From CBDCYS01 sp965226245 (GTDB lineage Bacteria; Acidobacteriota; Terriglobia; Bryobacterales; UBA6623), in contig CBDDCL010000015.1 of the NCBI GenBank assembly GCA_965226245.1, forward strand, positions 248,001 through 312,000: DNA of 64,000 bases, in the 5' to 3' direction. The notes under the pieces are model-generated. The model saw only the letters and a program-made list of their open reading frames with translations. It was not told the origin of the DNA and did not search any database. Shown piece by piece: positions 44,091-52,685 of the stretch; within the stretch, counting starts at the first letter, position 1; each line of letters starts with the position of its first letter. Made by a program: the position numbers and the translations under genes.

Positions 44091-46232
44091 CTACCTGTGA
44101 TCCCGGGAATGTAGCTGCCGAGCCAGCTCCTCCGGATCCGTCACTGGCTGCCGACAGGTGAAGTTCCGGCAGACGTAGGCCGCTGGTCTGCCCTCCACCA
44201 GGGGACGGTTTGCCAGCAGCGGGACCCTCTTGGGTGTTTCCCCGTCCGCCGGGTCCAATCGCGCCACGACCTTGTTGGGCAGGTACTGCTGGTAGACCGC
44301 GCGCAGCAAAGCCCGTGTAGCAGCATCGTCCGCCGCCCCGACAATGGCAATCTCATCGAAGCTCGCATGCCAGGCGTCGATCCCCGCCAGCAGCCGCTCG
44401 TGCTGAAACGGCGAGCGCATCGTTCCGGCGCCGGCAAACACGCGGATGATCCGCTCGGCCTTCTCGCGGTAGCCGGCCCGATCGAGCAAAATTCCCAGCC
44501 GCTGCAGATTCAAGAGCATCACGGAGTTGCCTGAAGGGATGGCTCCGTCCTGCGCCGTCTTGCTGCGCACGATTAACTCTTCGTGATCCGACGCAGTGAA
44601 GAAGAAGCCGCCGCCAGGATCGTCCCAATAGTATTCGATCGCGACCTCGGTCAACTGCCGCGCCTCGTCGAGCCATCTCAGCTCGCCGCGCCACTCGTAA
44701 AGCCCGATTAACCCTTCGATAAGAAACGCGTAGTCGGTAATGTAGGCCTTGAGCCGCGCCTTCCCTTTTCCATAGGTCGCGAACAGGCGCCCGTCGCGCC
44801 GCATCTCACCAAGGATGAAATCGGCGGCGCGGGCCGCGGCTTCTCCATAGCCGGGGTCGTCGAGTACAGCCGCGCCCTTTGCCAGCGCGGTGATCATCAG
44901 CCCGTTCCAGCCCGTGAGAATTTTGTCGTCCAGCCCCGGCCGGACTCGTTCCAAGCGCGCCTCAAAGAGCTTGCGCCGCCCATCAGCAATTGTAGTTTCG
45001 ACTTCAGCAAGGTCGAGATTCTCCAGCTTCGCGATCACATCGGCCGCGCGGGCAACGTGCAGAATGTTCTTCGGCCCGTGAGGTACGTGCTGGTCGCCGG
45101 GGTGGGCCCAGTTGCCAATCTGGCTGATGCCGTAGTGCTGCGCGAACAGCTTCGCCGCTTGGTCACCGAGAATCTGTTTCACTTCATCCAGCGTCCAAAT
45201 GTAAAACTTGCCTTCGAGACCTTCGCTGTCGGCGTCTTCACTCGAACAAAATGCGCCTTCGGGAGTGCCCAGGTCCCGAATCACATAGTCGAAAATACCC
45301 TGAGCTTTTTCGGCACAGAGCTTCTTTAGCTCCGGCCGCTGGGTCGCCTGATAGCCGTCGAGGTAAGCCGAACTCACCAGCCCCTGGTCGTAGAGCATCT
45401 TCTCGAAGTGCGGTATAAGCCACTTCGTGTCGGTCGAATAACGCGCGATGCCCCCGCCCAGGTGGTCGTAGATGCCGCCGTTGCCCATATTTTCCAGCGT
45501 CAACTCGACAATGGCCAGATTGGCGCGATGTCCGCCGTGGCGGTATTCGCGCAGCAGCAGGTCGATCGCCGAGCTGGGCGGAAACTTATTAGCCCCGCTC
45601 GGAATCCCGCCCAACGAAGAATCGAACGCCCGCAGAATCTGGTCGGCCGCCTGGCTGACGTTTGCGCGGGGCAACAGCTCGCCAGCCTCGCCGGCGGAGT
45701 GGATTTGCTGAACGGCCGTGACGACTTTTTCGCTGTCCCCGGCCAGAGCGGCTCCCCGGTCCTTCCAGACCTGAGCAAGCTGGCTCAGCACGGTCTTGAA
45801 GCCAGGACGCCCATACATGTTTTCTTTCGGAAAGTAGGTTCCGGCGTAGATGGGCTTGAGATCCGGCGTAAGGAATACGCTCATCGGCCAGCCGCCCTGC
45901 CCGCCGGTGTAGACCATCGTGGCGCTCATGTAGATTTCGTCGAGGTCGGGACGCTCTTCCCGGTCTACTTTGATCGCGATGAAATCGCGGTTGAGAACCG
46001 CCGCCACCTGCTCGTCTTCAAAGCTCTCGTGCTCCATGACGTGGCACCAGTGACAGGCGGCATAACCAATGCTGAGAAAGACGAGCTTGTTCTCCGACCG
46101 CGCGCGCTGGATCGCTTCTTCTCCCCAGGCGTACCAGTTCACCGGATTGTGAGCATGCTGCAGCAGGTAGGGGCTGGTCTCGTGGATGAGCTGGTTGGTG
46201 TGCGCGGGCTCCATGACGTAACTTGCGATCAT
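44091..46232 (-). CDS. Thioredoxin-domain DUF255 protein (YyaL / SPATA20-like)
   Basis: About 713 residues from the ATG at 46232 (707 from 46214, MEPAHTNQLIHE). The N-terminal thioredoxin-like domain has NRLIHETSPYLLQHAHNPV-type sequence, here NQLIHETSPYLLQHAHNPVN, with the active motif ACHWCHVMEHESF. An (alpha/alpha)6 glycosidase-like region follows (GGIYDHLGGGIARYSTDTKW). The family is widespread with unknown substrate. The frame is open further upstream to 46814 but there it overlaps the divergent DUF3500 gene and has no family sequence. Confidence 0.9.
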   Translation of the reverse strand: MIASYVMEPAHTNQLIHETSPYLLQHAHNPVNWYAWGEEAIQRARSENKLVFLSIGYAACHWCHVMEHESFEDEQVAAVLNRDFIAIKVDREERPDLDEIYMSATMVYTGGQGGWPMSVFLTPDLKPIYAGTYFPKENMYGRPGFKTVLSQLAQVWKDRGAALAGDSEKVVTAVQQIHSAGEAGELLPRANVSQAADQILRAFDSSLGGIPSGANKFPPSSAIDLLLREYRHGGHRANLAIVELTLENMGNGGIYDHLGGGIARYSTDTKWLIPHFEKMLYDQGLVSSAYLDGYQATQRPELKKLCAEKAQGIFDYVIRDLGTPEGAFCSSEDADSEGLEGKFYIWTLDEVKQILGDQAAKLFAQHYGISQIGNWAHPGDQHVPHGPKNILHVARAADVIAKLENLDLAEVETTIADGRRKLFEARLERVRPGLDDKILTGWNGLMITALAKGAAVLDDPGYGEAAARAADFILGEMRRDGRLFATYGKGKARLKAYITDYAFLIEGLIGLYEWRGELRWLDEARQLTEVAIEYYWDDPGGGFFFTASDHEELIVRSKTAQDGAIPSGNSVMLLNLQRLGILLDRAGYREKAERIIRVFAGAGTMRSPFQHERLLAGIDAWHASFDEIAIVGAADDAATRALLRAVYQQYLPNKVVARLDPADGETPKRVPLLANRPLVEGRPAAYVCRNFTCRQPVTDPEELARQLHSRDHR

Positions 46233-46506
46233 ACCAGGAGCACCGCAGTCCACCGCTCCTGCCCGCGACCCGTGCGTAGGCCCTCCGGCCACTGTGCCAA
46301 AGCGCTCAGAGAAACCATAGCCAAGGGCTCGAAGAGACCGGCGGGTCAACTGCTCGAATACAGGTGCCGGCCGGCGGACCGAGCGCGGACGACAGAAACA
46401 GCCCGTTGTAACTGGCCAGTGCCGCCCCGTGCCTTTACCTGTAAGGTATAGAATGTTTCCGGGCATCTGGATGCCCGACTGATCCCCCGAACTTAGCGGT
46501 ACTCCC

Positions 46507-47691
46507 ATGAAAAAACGGATGTTTCTCCTCGCCTGTTTTGCAATCTTCGTCGCTGGAGCCCTCTTCGATGGGTCCGGCCTGTCGCAGCGTCCCAACCCCT
46601 GGAAGCGTTGGGGCGAACGCGCACGCCAAGCGCTGGCCGAGCCGTTCAAAGGCGTAACCACGGATGGCAAAGCGCTTCCGGGGCTGTTTGCGATCAAATC
46701 GACCGGCGTGTCGACCGAGCCCGTCCGGAAAGCCGCCGAAGCCTTCCTCGCGGGGCTCAGCGAATCCCAGCGCAAGAAGACCCTATTCCCGGCCGACGAC
46801 CTCGAATGGCGCAAGTGGATGAATCAGCATTTCTACGTCCGCCAGGGCGTGGGCTTCGATGAAATGGACGATCGCCAGAAAGAGCTGGCGTTCGGCCTGT
46901 TCCACGCCAGCCTCAGCGCCAAGGGTGTCAAGCGAACGCGCGACATCATGCGCCTCAACGAAACGCTGGCTGAGCTCACCAACAATTTCGATGAATTCGG
47001 AGAGTGGCTCTACTGGATCACGATCATGGGTACGCCCTCGGCGACCCAGCCCTGGGGATGGCAGCTCGACGGCCACCACGTCATCATCAACTACTTTGTC
47101 CTGGGTGACCAGGTTGTGATGACGCCGGTATTCGTGGGGTCCGAGCCGGTGATTGCCGAATCGGGGAAATACAAAGGCACCGCCATCATGCAGGAAGAGC
47201 AGGACAAGGCGGTGGCCTTTGTGAACACGCTTTCGCAAGAGCAACAGAAGAAGGCGATCGTTCAGACCGGCAAGCCGGGCAACAACAACCTGGCCGAGGC
47301 CTTCAAGGACAACCTCGTGCTCGATTACGCCGGGATTCGAGCGAACGAGCTCGACGCGGAACAGAAGAAGCAGCTTCTCGGCGTCGTGTCAGCCTACGTC
47401 AGCGACATCAAGGAAGGGCACGCCCGCGTCAGGATGGAAGAAGTGGAGTCGCACATCGACGACACCTACTTCGCCTGGATCGGCGATACCGGACCCGCCG
47501 CCGTGTTCTACTATCGCATCCACAGCCCGGTGATCCTGATCGAGTTCGACCATCAGCGGCCGATTGCTTTGGGCGGGCCGAAGGTGCCCGGCCGCCGCCA
47601 CATCCACGCCGTCGTGCGAACACCCAACGGCAACGACTACGGCAAGGATCTCTTGCGCCAGCACTACGAACGGAGCCACTCTGGCGGGTAG
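46507..47691 (+). CDS. DUF3500 family exported protein
   Basis: 394 residues with a signal peptide (MKKRMFLLACFAIFVAGALF). Typical segments: ATQPWGWQLDGHHVIINYF (His-rich strand), VFVGSEPVIAESGKYKG and WIGDTGPAAVFYYRIHSPV with a final HIHAVVRTPNGNDYG. Function unknown for the family; the conserved His residues suggest metal binding or an enzyme. It is divergent from the DUF255 gene with 274 bp between starts. Confidence 0.88.
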   Translation: MKKRMFLLACFAIFVAGALFDGSGLSQRPNPWKRWGERARQALAEPFKGVTTDGKALPGLFAIKSTGVSTEPVRKAAEAFLAGLSESQRKKTLFPADDLEWRKWMNQHFYVRQGVGFDEMDDRQKELAFGLFHASLSAKGVKRTRDIMRLNETLAELTNNFDEFGEWLYWITIMGTPSATQPWGWQLDGHHVIINYFVLGDQVVMTPVFVGSEPVIAESGKYKGTAIMQEEQDKAVAFVNTLSQEQQKKAIVQTGKPGNNNLAEAFKDNLVLDYAGIRANELDAEQKKQLLGVVSAYVSDIKEGHARVRMEEVESHIDDTYFAWIGDTGPAAVFYYRIHSPVILIEFDHQRPIALGGPKVPGRRHIHAVVRTPNGNDYGKDLLRQHYERSHSGG

Positions 47692-47877
47692 GATTTCGGG
47701 CGCCGCGATCAGGACCCAACCGAGCCCGAGATGCGTCCATGAACCCGTATTCACAACTCCGAGTTGTTGTCGACCTCCTGTAGAAAAGCCGCGGGTCTCT
47801 CCGAGCCCCGCGCTACGGGAGCTTCGAGCTGGTTTCGCGTGCAAACTCCGCATTTCGTGCCATGCTGATGTAAGACG

Positions 47878-48069
47878 ATGCTCGATTTCCTGCTCAACGC
47901 CGGCTTGATCGTCCTGATCCTTGGATCGAGCGCATGGGCAACCAAAGCCTATGCCAGTGCTATGTATAACCGCTGCCCGGACTGCGAAACTCTCAACGCC
48001 AAAAGAAGGCCTGCCTGCCGAACTTGCGGACACCCCTTCGTCGCAAAGAGCGCCGGCAACGAGAGCTGA
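47878..48069 (+). CDS. Small membrane protein with zinc ribbon
   Basis: 63 residues: an N-terminal hydrophobic helix (LLNAGLIVLILGSSAWAT) then two CxxC pairs (NRCPDCETL and ACRTCGHPF). A membrane-tethered zinc-ribbon peptide is predicted. Not recognised beyond this; it leads into a pair of membrane-related genes 45 bp downstream. Confidence 0.55.
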   Translation: MLDFLLNAGLIVLILGSSAWATKAYASAMYNRCPDCETLNAKRRPACRTCGHPFVAKSAGNES

Positions 48070-48114
48070 TCACTCCATCGAAGCGGCCGGCCCGCCGCGT
48101 GCTATCATGCGGCC

Positions 48115-48600
48115 TTGAATTTCAAGTCGCCCCAGCTCGTTCTTGCCGCGCTGCTCGTCGCGTGGCTGGCACTGGCCGCGCCGCCGCTTCGCACGCAAAT
48201 CGACAAAACGCTGCGGACACGGGCCCTTTTCGAGGGCCGCGGCGCGGACGAGCGAACATCGCTGTTCGACAACCCGGGCTTTCGCGTCGCCCAAGAAATC
48301 GGTGCCGCGGTTCCGCCAGACGAGTGCGTTGTCGTGCTGGCCTACGCGGGCCCCGCGGCAATCGATTACTATCAATCGCGCTTTGCTTACTACCTCTATC
48401 CCCGGAAGGTTTTGGTGTTCGACGCGGTTTCCGCTACCGCAGGCGACTGCCGCTACCTGGCTGTCTTTCGCGATACCGCGCAAAACCTGGCCAACGAACC
48501 CTTCGCGGGACACTGGAACCAAGCCGAACTCGGAGAGCGTGTTGGCGCCCTGGACCACGTTCGGGCGGGCGAGTTGACCGAGCTCTATCGAGTTCCGTAA
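48115..48600 (+). CDS. Hypothetical exported or membrane-anchored protein
   Basis: 161 residues from TTG 48115. It has an N-terminal hydrophobic anchor (LVLAALLVAWLALAAPPL) and a soluble domain containing VVVLAYAGPAAIDYYQSRF and YYLYPRKVLVFDA. The pattern Asp-Tyr-Tyr plus Tyr-Tyr-Leu-Tyr-Pro resembles the extracytoplasmic tail of GT-C type glycosyltransferases, and the next gene encodes such a membrane protein 10 bp downstream, so the two may act together. No family name assigned. Confidence 0.6.
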   Translation: MNFKSPQLVLAALLVAWLALAAPPLRTQIDKTLRTRALFEGRGADERTSLFDNPGFRVAQEIGAAVPPDECVVVLAYAGPAAIDYYQSRFAYYLYPRKVLVFDAVSATAGDCRYLAVFRDTAQNLANEPFAGHWNQAELGERVGALDHVRAGELTELYRVP

Positions 48601-48610
48601 CGGCTTCGCG

Positions 48611-50005
48611 ATGATCTACGCCGGGTACATCTTCACCTGTGTGATCGGTTGGCTGCTCATCCCGAAACTCGCTGCTCGATTCTTGGAGCGGGTTGCGATG
48701 TCGTTCGCCCTGGGGACTTTCGCCGTCTCGATCGAGATGTTCGCGTTCGATCTTGCCGGCATCGGCTGGAATCGCTGGCTTGTGCTGCTTCCGTGGCTGG
48801 TTCTCGGGGCGGCCCGCCTCTACCAGGGCCGCGGGGGGTTCGCTCCCGGCGCCTGGCCTCGGCCAGCTTGGCGCCAATTGCCGTTGGTCGTGCTAACCCT
48901 CGTGCCGGTCGCGGTTTGGTGGCCCTACGAGCGCGTGATGCCCCTGACAAGTTCCGCCTGGGACGCCTGGGCCATCTGGCTGTTCAAGGCCAAAGCATTC
49001 TACTTGGACGGAAGCGCCGGTCCATTCTTGGCACGTGCCATGGAGTTCACCGATCACCAGCCGGGATACCCCTTGCTGATGCCTTTGTACGGAGTTTTCC
49101 TTTACACGCTGAACGGCGCAGTCGATGATTATGCCTTCAAAATGGCGTCGGTTTGTTTCTTTTTGGCTTTGCTGGGGATGTTCCACTACTTGGCCCGCCG
49201 TGCCGCGGGGGAGAGTTCGGCGCTGGCATTCACGGCCATGCTGGCGTTGGTCCCGATGTTGAATGTCGTTTCGTTTGAACTGGCTGGCTATGTGGATACC
49301 GCTCTGGCACTTTACCTGCTGGCATCCGCCGGCTTTCTCCATGCCTGGTGGCGTGCGGGGAATCGCCTCGACTTGGGGGCCGCGTCGATGGCCGCAACCG
49401 CCGCCGCCTGGACGAAAAACGAAGGGCAATTCTTCTTGCCGGCGATCATGCTTCTGGGCGTTGCCGGCCTGTTGTTGAGCCGCCGCTCGAAGAAGTTCGA
49501 TTGGCTGCTTTTGTTGGGGCCGCCAACCGCCCTGCTGCTTCCCTGGACGATCTTGCGAGCCGGGCATGGCGTCGAAGCGGCGGGATTCACGACGGGGTTT
49601 AGCTTTGACCCCAAGCTGTTCTCGATTGCAGTCGCCGCGCTAGTCAGCGAGGCGCTGCGCTGGGATCTGTTCGTCCTCACTTTTGTTCTGCTTGTCGCCG
49701 CCGCGCTTGCAGCGGCACTTATGAGAATGGCAGCCGCATTCTGGATGCTGCCTGGTCTTGTGGCGTGGCACCTGTTCGGCGCTCTGATGGCCTACTCAAC
49801 CGGTCAGAACGACCTGCAATGGTGGCTCGGCACCTCGGCCGACCGCATTCTGGTGCAGCTCGTACCCCTAGCCCTGCTGCCGGCGGCGCTAGTGTTTTCT
49901 GAGTGGATCGAGCGGCAAAACGCCAACAAGCCGCCAACAGAGGAACCGGAAACCAAGCCAGTCACGGGGCGTAAGCACGAGAGACGCCGCCGTAAGCCCC
50001 GATAG
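48611..50005 (+). CDS. Polytopic membrane protein, GT-C / GT39-like glycosyltransferase
   Basis: 464 residues with about 11-12 hydrophobic segments. The acidic loop after TM3 (SSAWDAWAIWLFKAKAFYLD) and TDHQPGYPLLMPLYG resemble the substrate loop of lipid-phosphate-sugar dependent mannosyl/arabinosyl transferases (PMT_2-like). It ends in a long basic cytoplasmic tail (GRKHERRRRKPR). It probably transfers a sugar from a polyprenyl carrier outside the inner membrane. It is coupled to the 161-residue gene upstream. Confidence 0.68.
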   Translation: MIYAGYIFTCVIGWLLIPKLAARFLERVAMSFALGTFAVSIEMFAFDLAGIGWNRWLVLLPWLVLGAARLYQGRGGFAPGAWPRPAWRQLPLVVLTLVPVAVWWPYERVMPLTSSAWDAWAIWLFKAKAFYLDGSAGPFLARAMEFTDHQPGYPLLMPLYGVFLYTLNGAVDDYAFKMASVCFFLALLGMFHYLARRAAGESSALAFTAMLALVPMLNVVSFELAGYVDTALALYLLASAGFLHAWWRAGNRLDLGAASMAATAAAWTKNEGQFFLPAIMLLGVAGLLLSRRSKKFDWLLLLGPPTALLLPWTILRAGHGVEAAGFTTGFSFDPKLFSIAVAALVSEALRWDLFVLTFVLLVAAALAAALMRMAAAFWMLPGLVAWHLFGALMAYSTGQNDLQWWLGTSADRILVQLVPLALLPAALVFSEWIERQNANKPPTEEPETKPVTGRKHERRRRKPR

Positions 50006-50129
50006 GGCTGAGCTTGACGGTTGACCCGAACCGCCCGCCTGCTTACAGTAGGGGTAGGCGCGCCGGTATCCTCGCGGGAGACTGTCCGGCCCTCCCCCGC
50101 ATCCGACCCGGGCCTGCCAACGGTTACCC

Positions 50130-51053
50130 GTGCACTCTCACACCCACGCTAATTCGACCGCCAGAAAACTACAGTTTTCTCTCTGGATTACTGTCGTATT
50201 CATCGTGGTCGAGTTCATTGCGGGCATCAAAGCCAGCAGCCTGGCACTGCTTTCCGACGCCGGTCACAACTTTACCGACGCGCTGGCGCTCGGGCTGGCC
50301 TGGTTCGCGTTCTACCTGCAGTCCAAGCCACCCAACGCAACCAAGACTTTTGGCTACCAGCGAGCGGGCGTGCTATCCGCTTTCGTCAACGCGGTGACAC
50401 TGGTGGCGCTGGCGTTTTTCATCTTCTACGAGAGCTATCATCGATTCCTGGCTCCCCGCGAGGTCCAAGAAAACATCATGATCGCCGTCGCCGGCGCCGG
50501 ACTCGTCGTCAACATCGGCGTCATGATCGCCTTGCATGCCGACAGCCGCCATGACATCAATATCCGCGGCGCTTTCATGCACATGCTGGGCGATGCTCTT
50601 TCCTCGGTCGGGATTATCATCGGCGGCGTGGTCATTGCCTACACGCGTCTGCCCTGGATCGACCCGCTTTTGTCGGTGCTGATCGCTCTTCTCATCCTGT
50701 GGAGCGCCTGGGACATCATTCGCGAGTCACTCAATATTCTGCTGGAAGGATTCCCCCGCGGAATGGACCACGAGAACGTGTGTCAAGCTCTGGCGGGCGT
50801 GGAAGGAGTGGTCGACGTCCACGACCTTCATATCTGGAGCCTCTCCTCCAATGCGCACGCCTTGAGCTGCCACGCTCTGATCAATGATCTTCCTCCCTCG
50901 GCCAGCGACCAGATCTTGCAGCGGATCAATCTTGTGCTCGAGAACAACTTCCGTATTCGCCACACCACGATTCAGTTCGAGCATGTCCGCTGCGAGCATG
51001 CCGAGAGCATCTGTTCGAATCGTCCGGCGGAAGAAGTCGAGCATCAACACTGA
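50130..51053 (+). CDS. Cation diffusion facilitator (CzcD/ZitB-like)
   Basis: 307 residues from GTG 50130. His-rich start (MHSHTHANS), six transmembrane segments and paired zinc-site motifs SDAGHNFTD (H46, D50) and GAFMHMLGDALSS (HxxxD), then a cytoplasmic metal-binding domain with VHDLHIWSLSSNAHALSCH. It exports Zn or Co/Cd by proton antiport. A 17-bp tandem repeat begins at its stop codon (51051-51084). Confidence 0.92.
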   Translation: MHSHTHANSTARKLQFSLWITVVFIVVEFIAGIKASSLALLSDAGHNFTDALALGLAWFAFYLQSKPPNATKTFGYQRAGVLSAFVNAVTLVALAFFIFYESYHRFLAPREVQENIMIAVAGAGLVVNIGVMIALHADSRHDINIRGAFMHMLGDALSSVGIIIGGVVIAYTRLPWIDPLLSVLIALLILWSAWDIIRESLNILLEGFPRGMDHENVCQALAGVEGVVDVHDLHIWSLSSNAHALSCHALINDLPPSASDQILQRINLVLENNFRIRHTTIQFEHVRCEHAESICSNRPAEEVEHQH

Positions 51054-51130
51054 CCGGGCATTACCCCTGACCGGGCAGCACCCCTGACAATGCTGCGCTG
51101 CTTTGCTCGTCCAATGCTGTTTTGAGAACC

Positions 51131-51514
51131 ATGCAAACCAAGTTTCTGCCCGAAGACCATGACTGCCTGGCCCCGGACGGCTCGGAGATTCGGTTGCTGG
51201 CGGCGACGAAACGCGGCAGTTCGGTGCACTGCACGCTTCCGCCGGGGATGGTGTCGCTGGCCGTGGCGCACCGTAACGTGGAGGAGATTTGGTATTTCCT
51301 CCAGGGGCGAGGCCAGCTTTGGCGCAAACTGGGAGAGCGAGAAGAAGTCGTCGACGTCTCCGAGGGGGTGAGCGTCACAATCCCGGCTGGCGCCCATTTT
51401 CAATTCCGCAATACCGGAACCGGGCCTTTGCGGTTCGTGCTGACAACCATGCCGCCTTGGCCCGGGGAAGATGAAGCCTGCCGGGTCCAGGATCACTGGG
51501 AAGCAGCCGAATAG
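51131..51514 (+). CDS. Cupin-domain protein
   Basis: 127 residues forming one cupin barrel: motif 1 HRNVEEIWYFLQGRGQLW and motif 2 VTIPAGAHFQFRNTGTGPL, with usable metal ligands (His, Glu, Glu/Gln, His). Function not predictable; a small-molecule isomerase or dioxygenase is typical. Start ATG 51131; a TTG at 51122 is in frame. It ends just before the first of two 56-bp direct repeats. Confidence 0.8.
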   Translation: MQTKFLPEDHDCLAPDGSEIRLLAATKRGSSVHCTLPPGMVSLAVAHRNVEEIWYFLQGRGQLWRKLGEREEVVDVSEGVSVTIPAGAHFQFRNTGTGPLRFVLTTMPPWPGEDEACRVQDHWEAAE

Positions 51515-51537
51515 CCAGCCGAACTCAGTTCGCGGAA

Positions 51538-51593
51538 GACAGTCAGCCGCAGCTCAGCTACGAAATGAATCTAAGGGGCTTCGAGGCCGCCGC
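51538..51593. repeat. 56-bp direct repeat, left of the AbiJ/HEPN-like gene
   Basis: It matches 52574-52629 at 51 of 56 positions; core CTACGAAATGAATCTAA. All five mismatches fall at the same position modulo three; in the frame where that is the third codon base they are synonymous except Gln/His (peptide QSAAA-Q/H-LRNESKGLRGRR). This suggests duplicated coding sequence. Confidence 0.85.
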
Positions 51594-51616
51594 CGCGCAA
51601 CAAACTGGAGACACTC

Positions 51617-52510
51617 ATGGACGACGATACTCTTGAATCACTGGCAGATCTGATCTGTGGAGACGATGCGGGACGAATCGACTCGGGGCCCGATCGATTC
51701 TCGCCGGTGTACAGGACAGGAAGTCAACTCACCCAATTTTTTGAGCGCGCTGGCTTGCCGAGATTCCGACATGACGGTTCGACGCGCAAATGGTGGACTC
51801 TCGATGCCCTTCGACAGTGCTCGCCGCCTAAAATAGATGAGGTGATTTGTCGGTTGGCTAATCCCAAGGAATATTCCGCAAACGCCGCGCTAACGAGCAA
51901 AGCTCATGCTGCCTTGAACCACATCCTCCGGCTAGAGGGGCGGCGGGTGCGCTTGAACGGTATCGTGCCAGTCGTCGAACAAGCTCCGATCGAGTTCTCG
52001 CTCGATGAAGCCAAGGGTGCGGACTTAAAGCCACTCCCCCCACCGGACTTTCTGGCTCTTGGTCTGGAGCCTGGTATTGGTGATCTACTAGCTCAGCGCT
52101 GGGAGGAGGCCCAGCGATGTGTCGAATGTAAGACTCATCTTGCTGCCATCGTCATGATGGGAAGCCTGCTCGAGGGGATGCTCTTGGCGGTCATGCAGCG
52201 CAATCCTCAGCCCGCTAACCGAGCGAGCTCTGCGCCAAAGGACCCTCATAGTGGCAAGTCTAAGCACTTTGCCGACTGGACGCTCAGTCAGATGATCGAC
52301 GTAGCGCACGAGATTCGATGGATCGATATGGACGTACAGCGCTTTTCCCATGCCCTTCGCTGGTTCCGAAACCTAATTCACCCATATGAACAGATGCTCG
52401 CAAAAACACAACCGGACGCAGATACGTGCGTGATTAGCTGGCTCGTAGTCCAGGCAGCGACGAACGACCTGGCAAGAGCGCTACAAGCAAATGCGGGGAA
52501 GGCGGTATAA
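51617..52510 (+). CDS. AbiJ-like / HEPN-like protein, candidate defence gene
   Basis: 297 residues. The N-terminal part has FSPVYRTGSQLTQFFERAGL and RKWWTLDALRQC, which resembles the AbiJ N-terminal domain 3 family found fused to toxic effectors. The C-terminal helical part (about 150-290) includes CKTHLAAIVMMGSLLEGMLL, then IDVAHEIRWIDMDVQRFSHA and RWFRNLIHPYEQM, similar to HEPN ribonuclease domains whose Arg-(3-6)-His is the active motif (here RNLIH or R-x6-H). HEPN proteins in abortive-infection systems cleave RNA. It has no antitoxin-like neighbour, starts ATG 51617 with GGAGA upstream, and is enclosed by 56-bp direct repeats. Family assignment is from memory and needs a profile search. 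Confidence 0.6.
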   Translation: MDDDTLESLADLICGDDAGRIDSGPDRFSPVYRTGSQLTQFFERAGLPRFRHDGSTRKWWTLDALRQCSPPKIDEVICRLANPKEYSANAALTSKAHAALNHILRLEGRRVRLNGIVPVVEQAPIEFSLDEAKGADLKPLPPPDFLALGLEPGIGDLLAQRWEEAQRCVECKTHLAAIVMMGSLLEGMLLAVMQRNPQPANRASSAPKDPHSGKSKHFADWTLSQMIDVAHEIRWIDMDVQRFSHALRWFRNLIHPYEQMLAKTQPDADTCVISWLVVQAATNDLARALQANAGKAV

Positions 52511-52573
52511 CAACCGCATGAACTTGAAAGTGCGTCCTGCGGCTCTTGAGATCCAATCGACAGGGGTTTCAGG

Positions 52574-52629
52574 GACAGTCAGCCGCCGCTCATCTACGAA
52601 ATGAATCTAAAGGACTTCGAGGTCGCCGC
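52574..52629. repeat. 56-bp direct repeat, right of the AbiJ/HEPN-like gene
   Basis: The partner of 51538-51593, 1036 bp downstream. In the frame where differences are third-position, the peptide runs QSAAAHLRNESKGLRGRRL and then meets TGA at 52633, so this copy could be the genuine 3' end of a gene. Confidence 0.85.
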
Positions 52630-52685
52630 TTGTGACAGCCCGAATTTTTACGCCTTCTTACGCGCGCAGCCCGGCTAGCCCGGCT

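Noticed and set aside
46440..46506. Sigma-70 promoter for the DUF3500 gene (GGTATAGAAT)
   Set aside because: A -10-like string is present but no acceptable -35 box at the right distance.
46233..46814. Extension of the DUF255 gene upstream to 46814
   Set aside because: Overlaps the divergent DUF3500 gene and lacks family sequence before MEPAHTNQLIHE.
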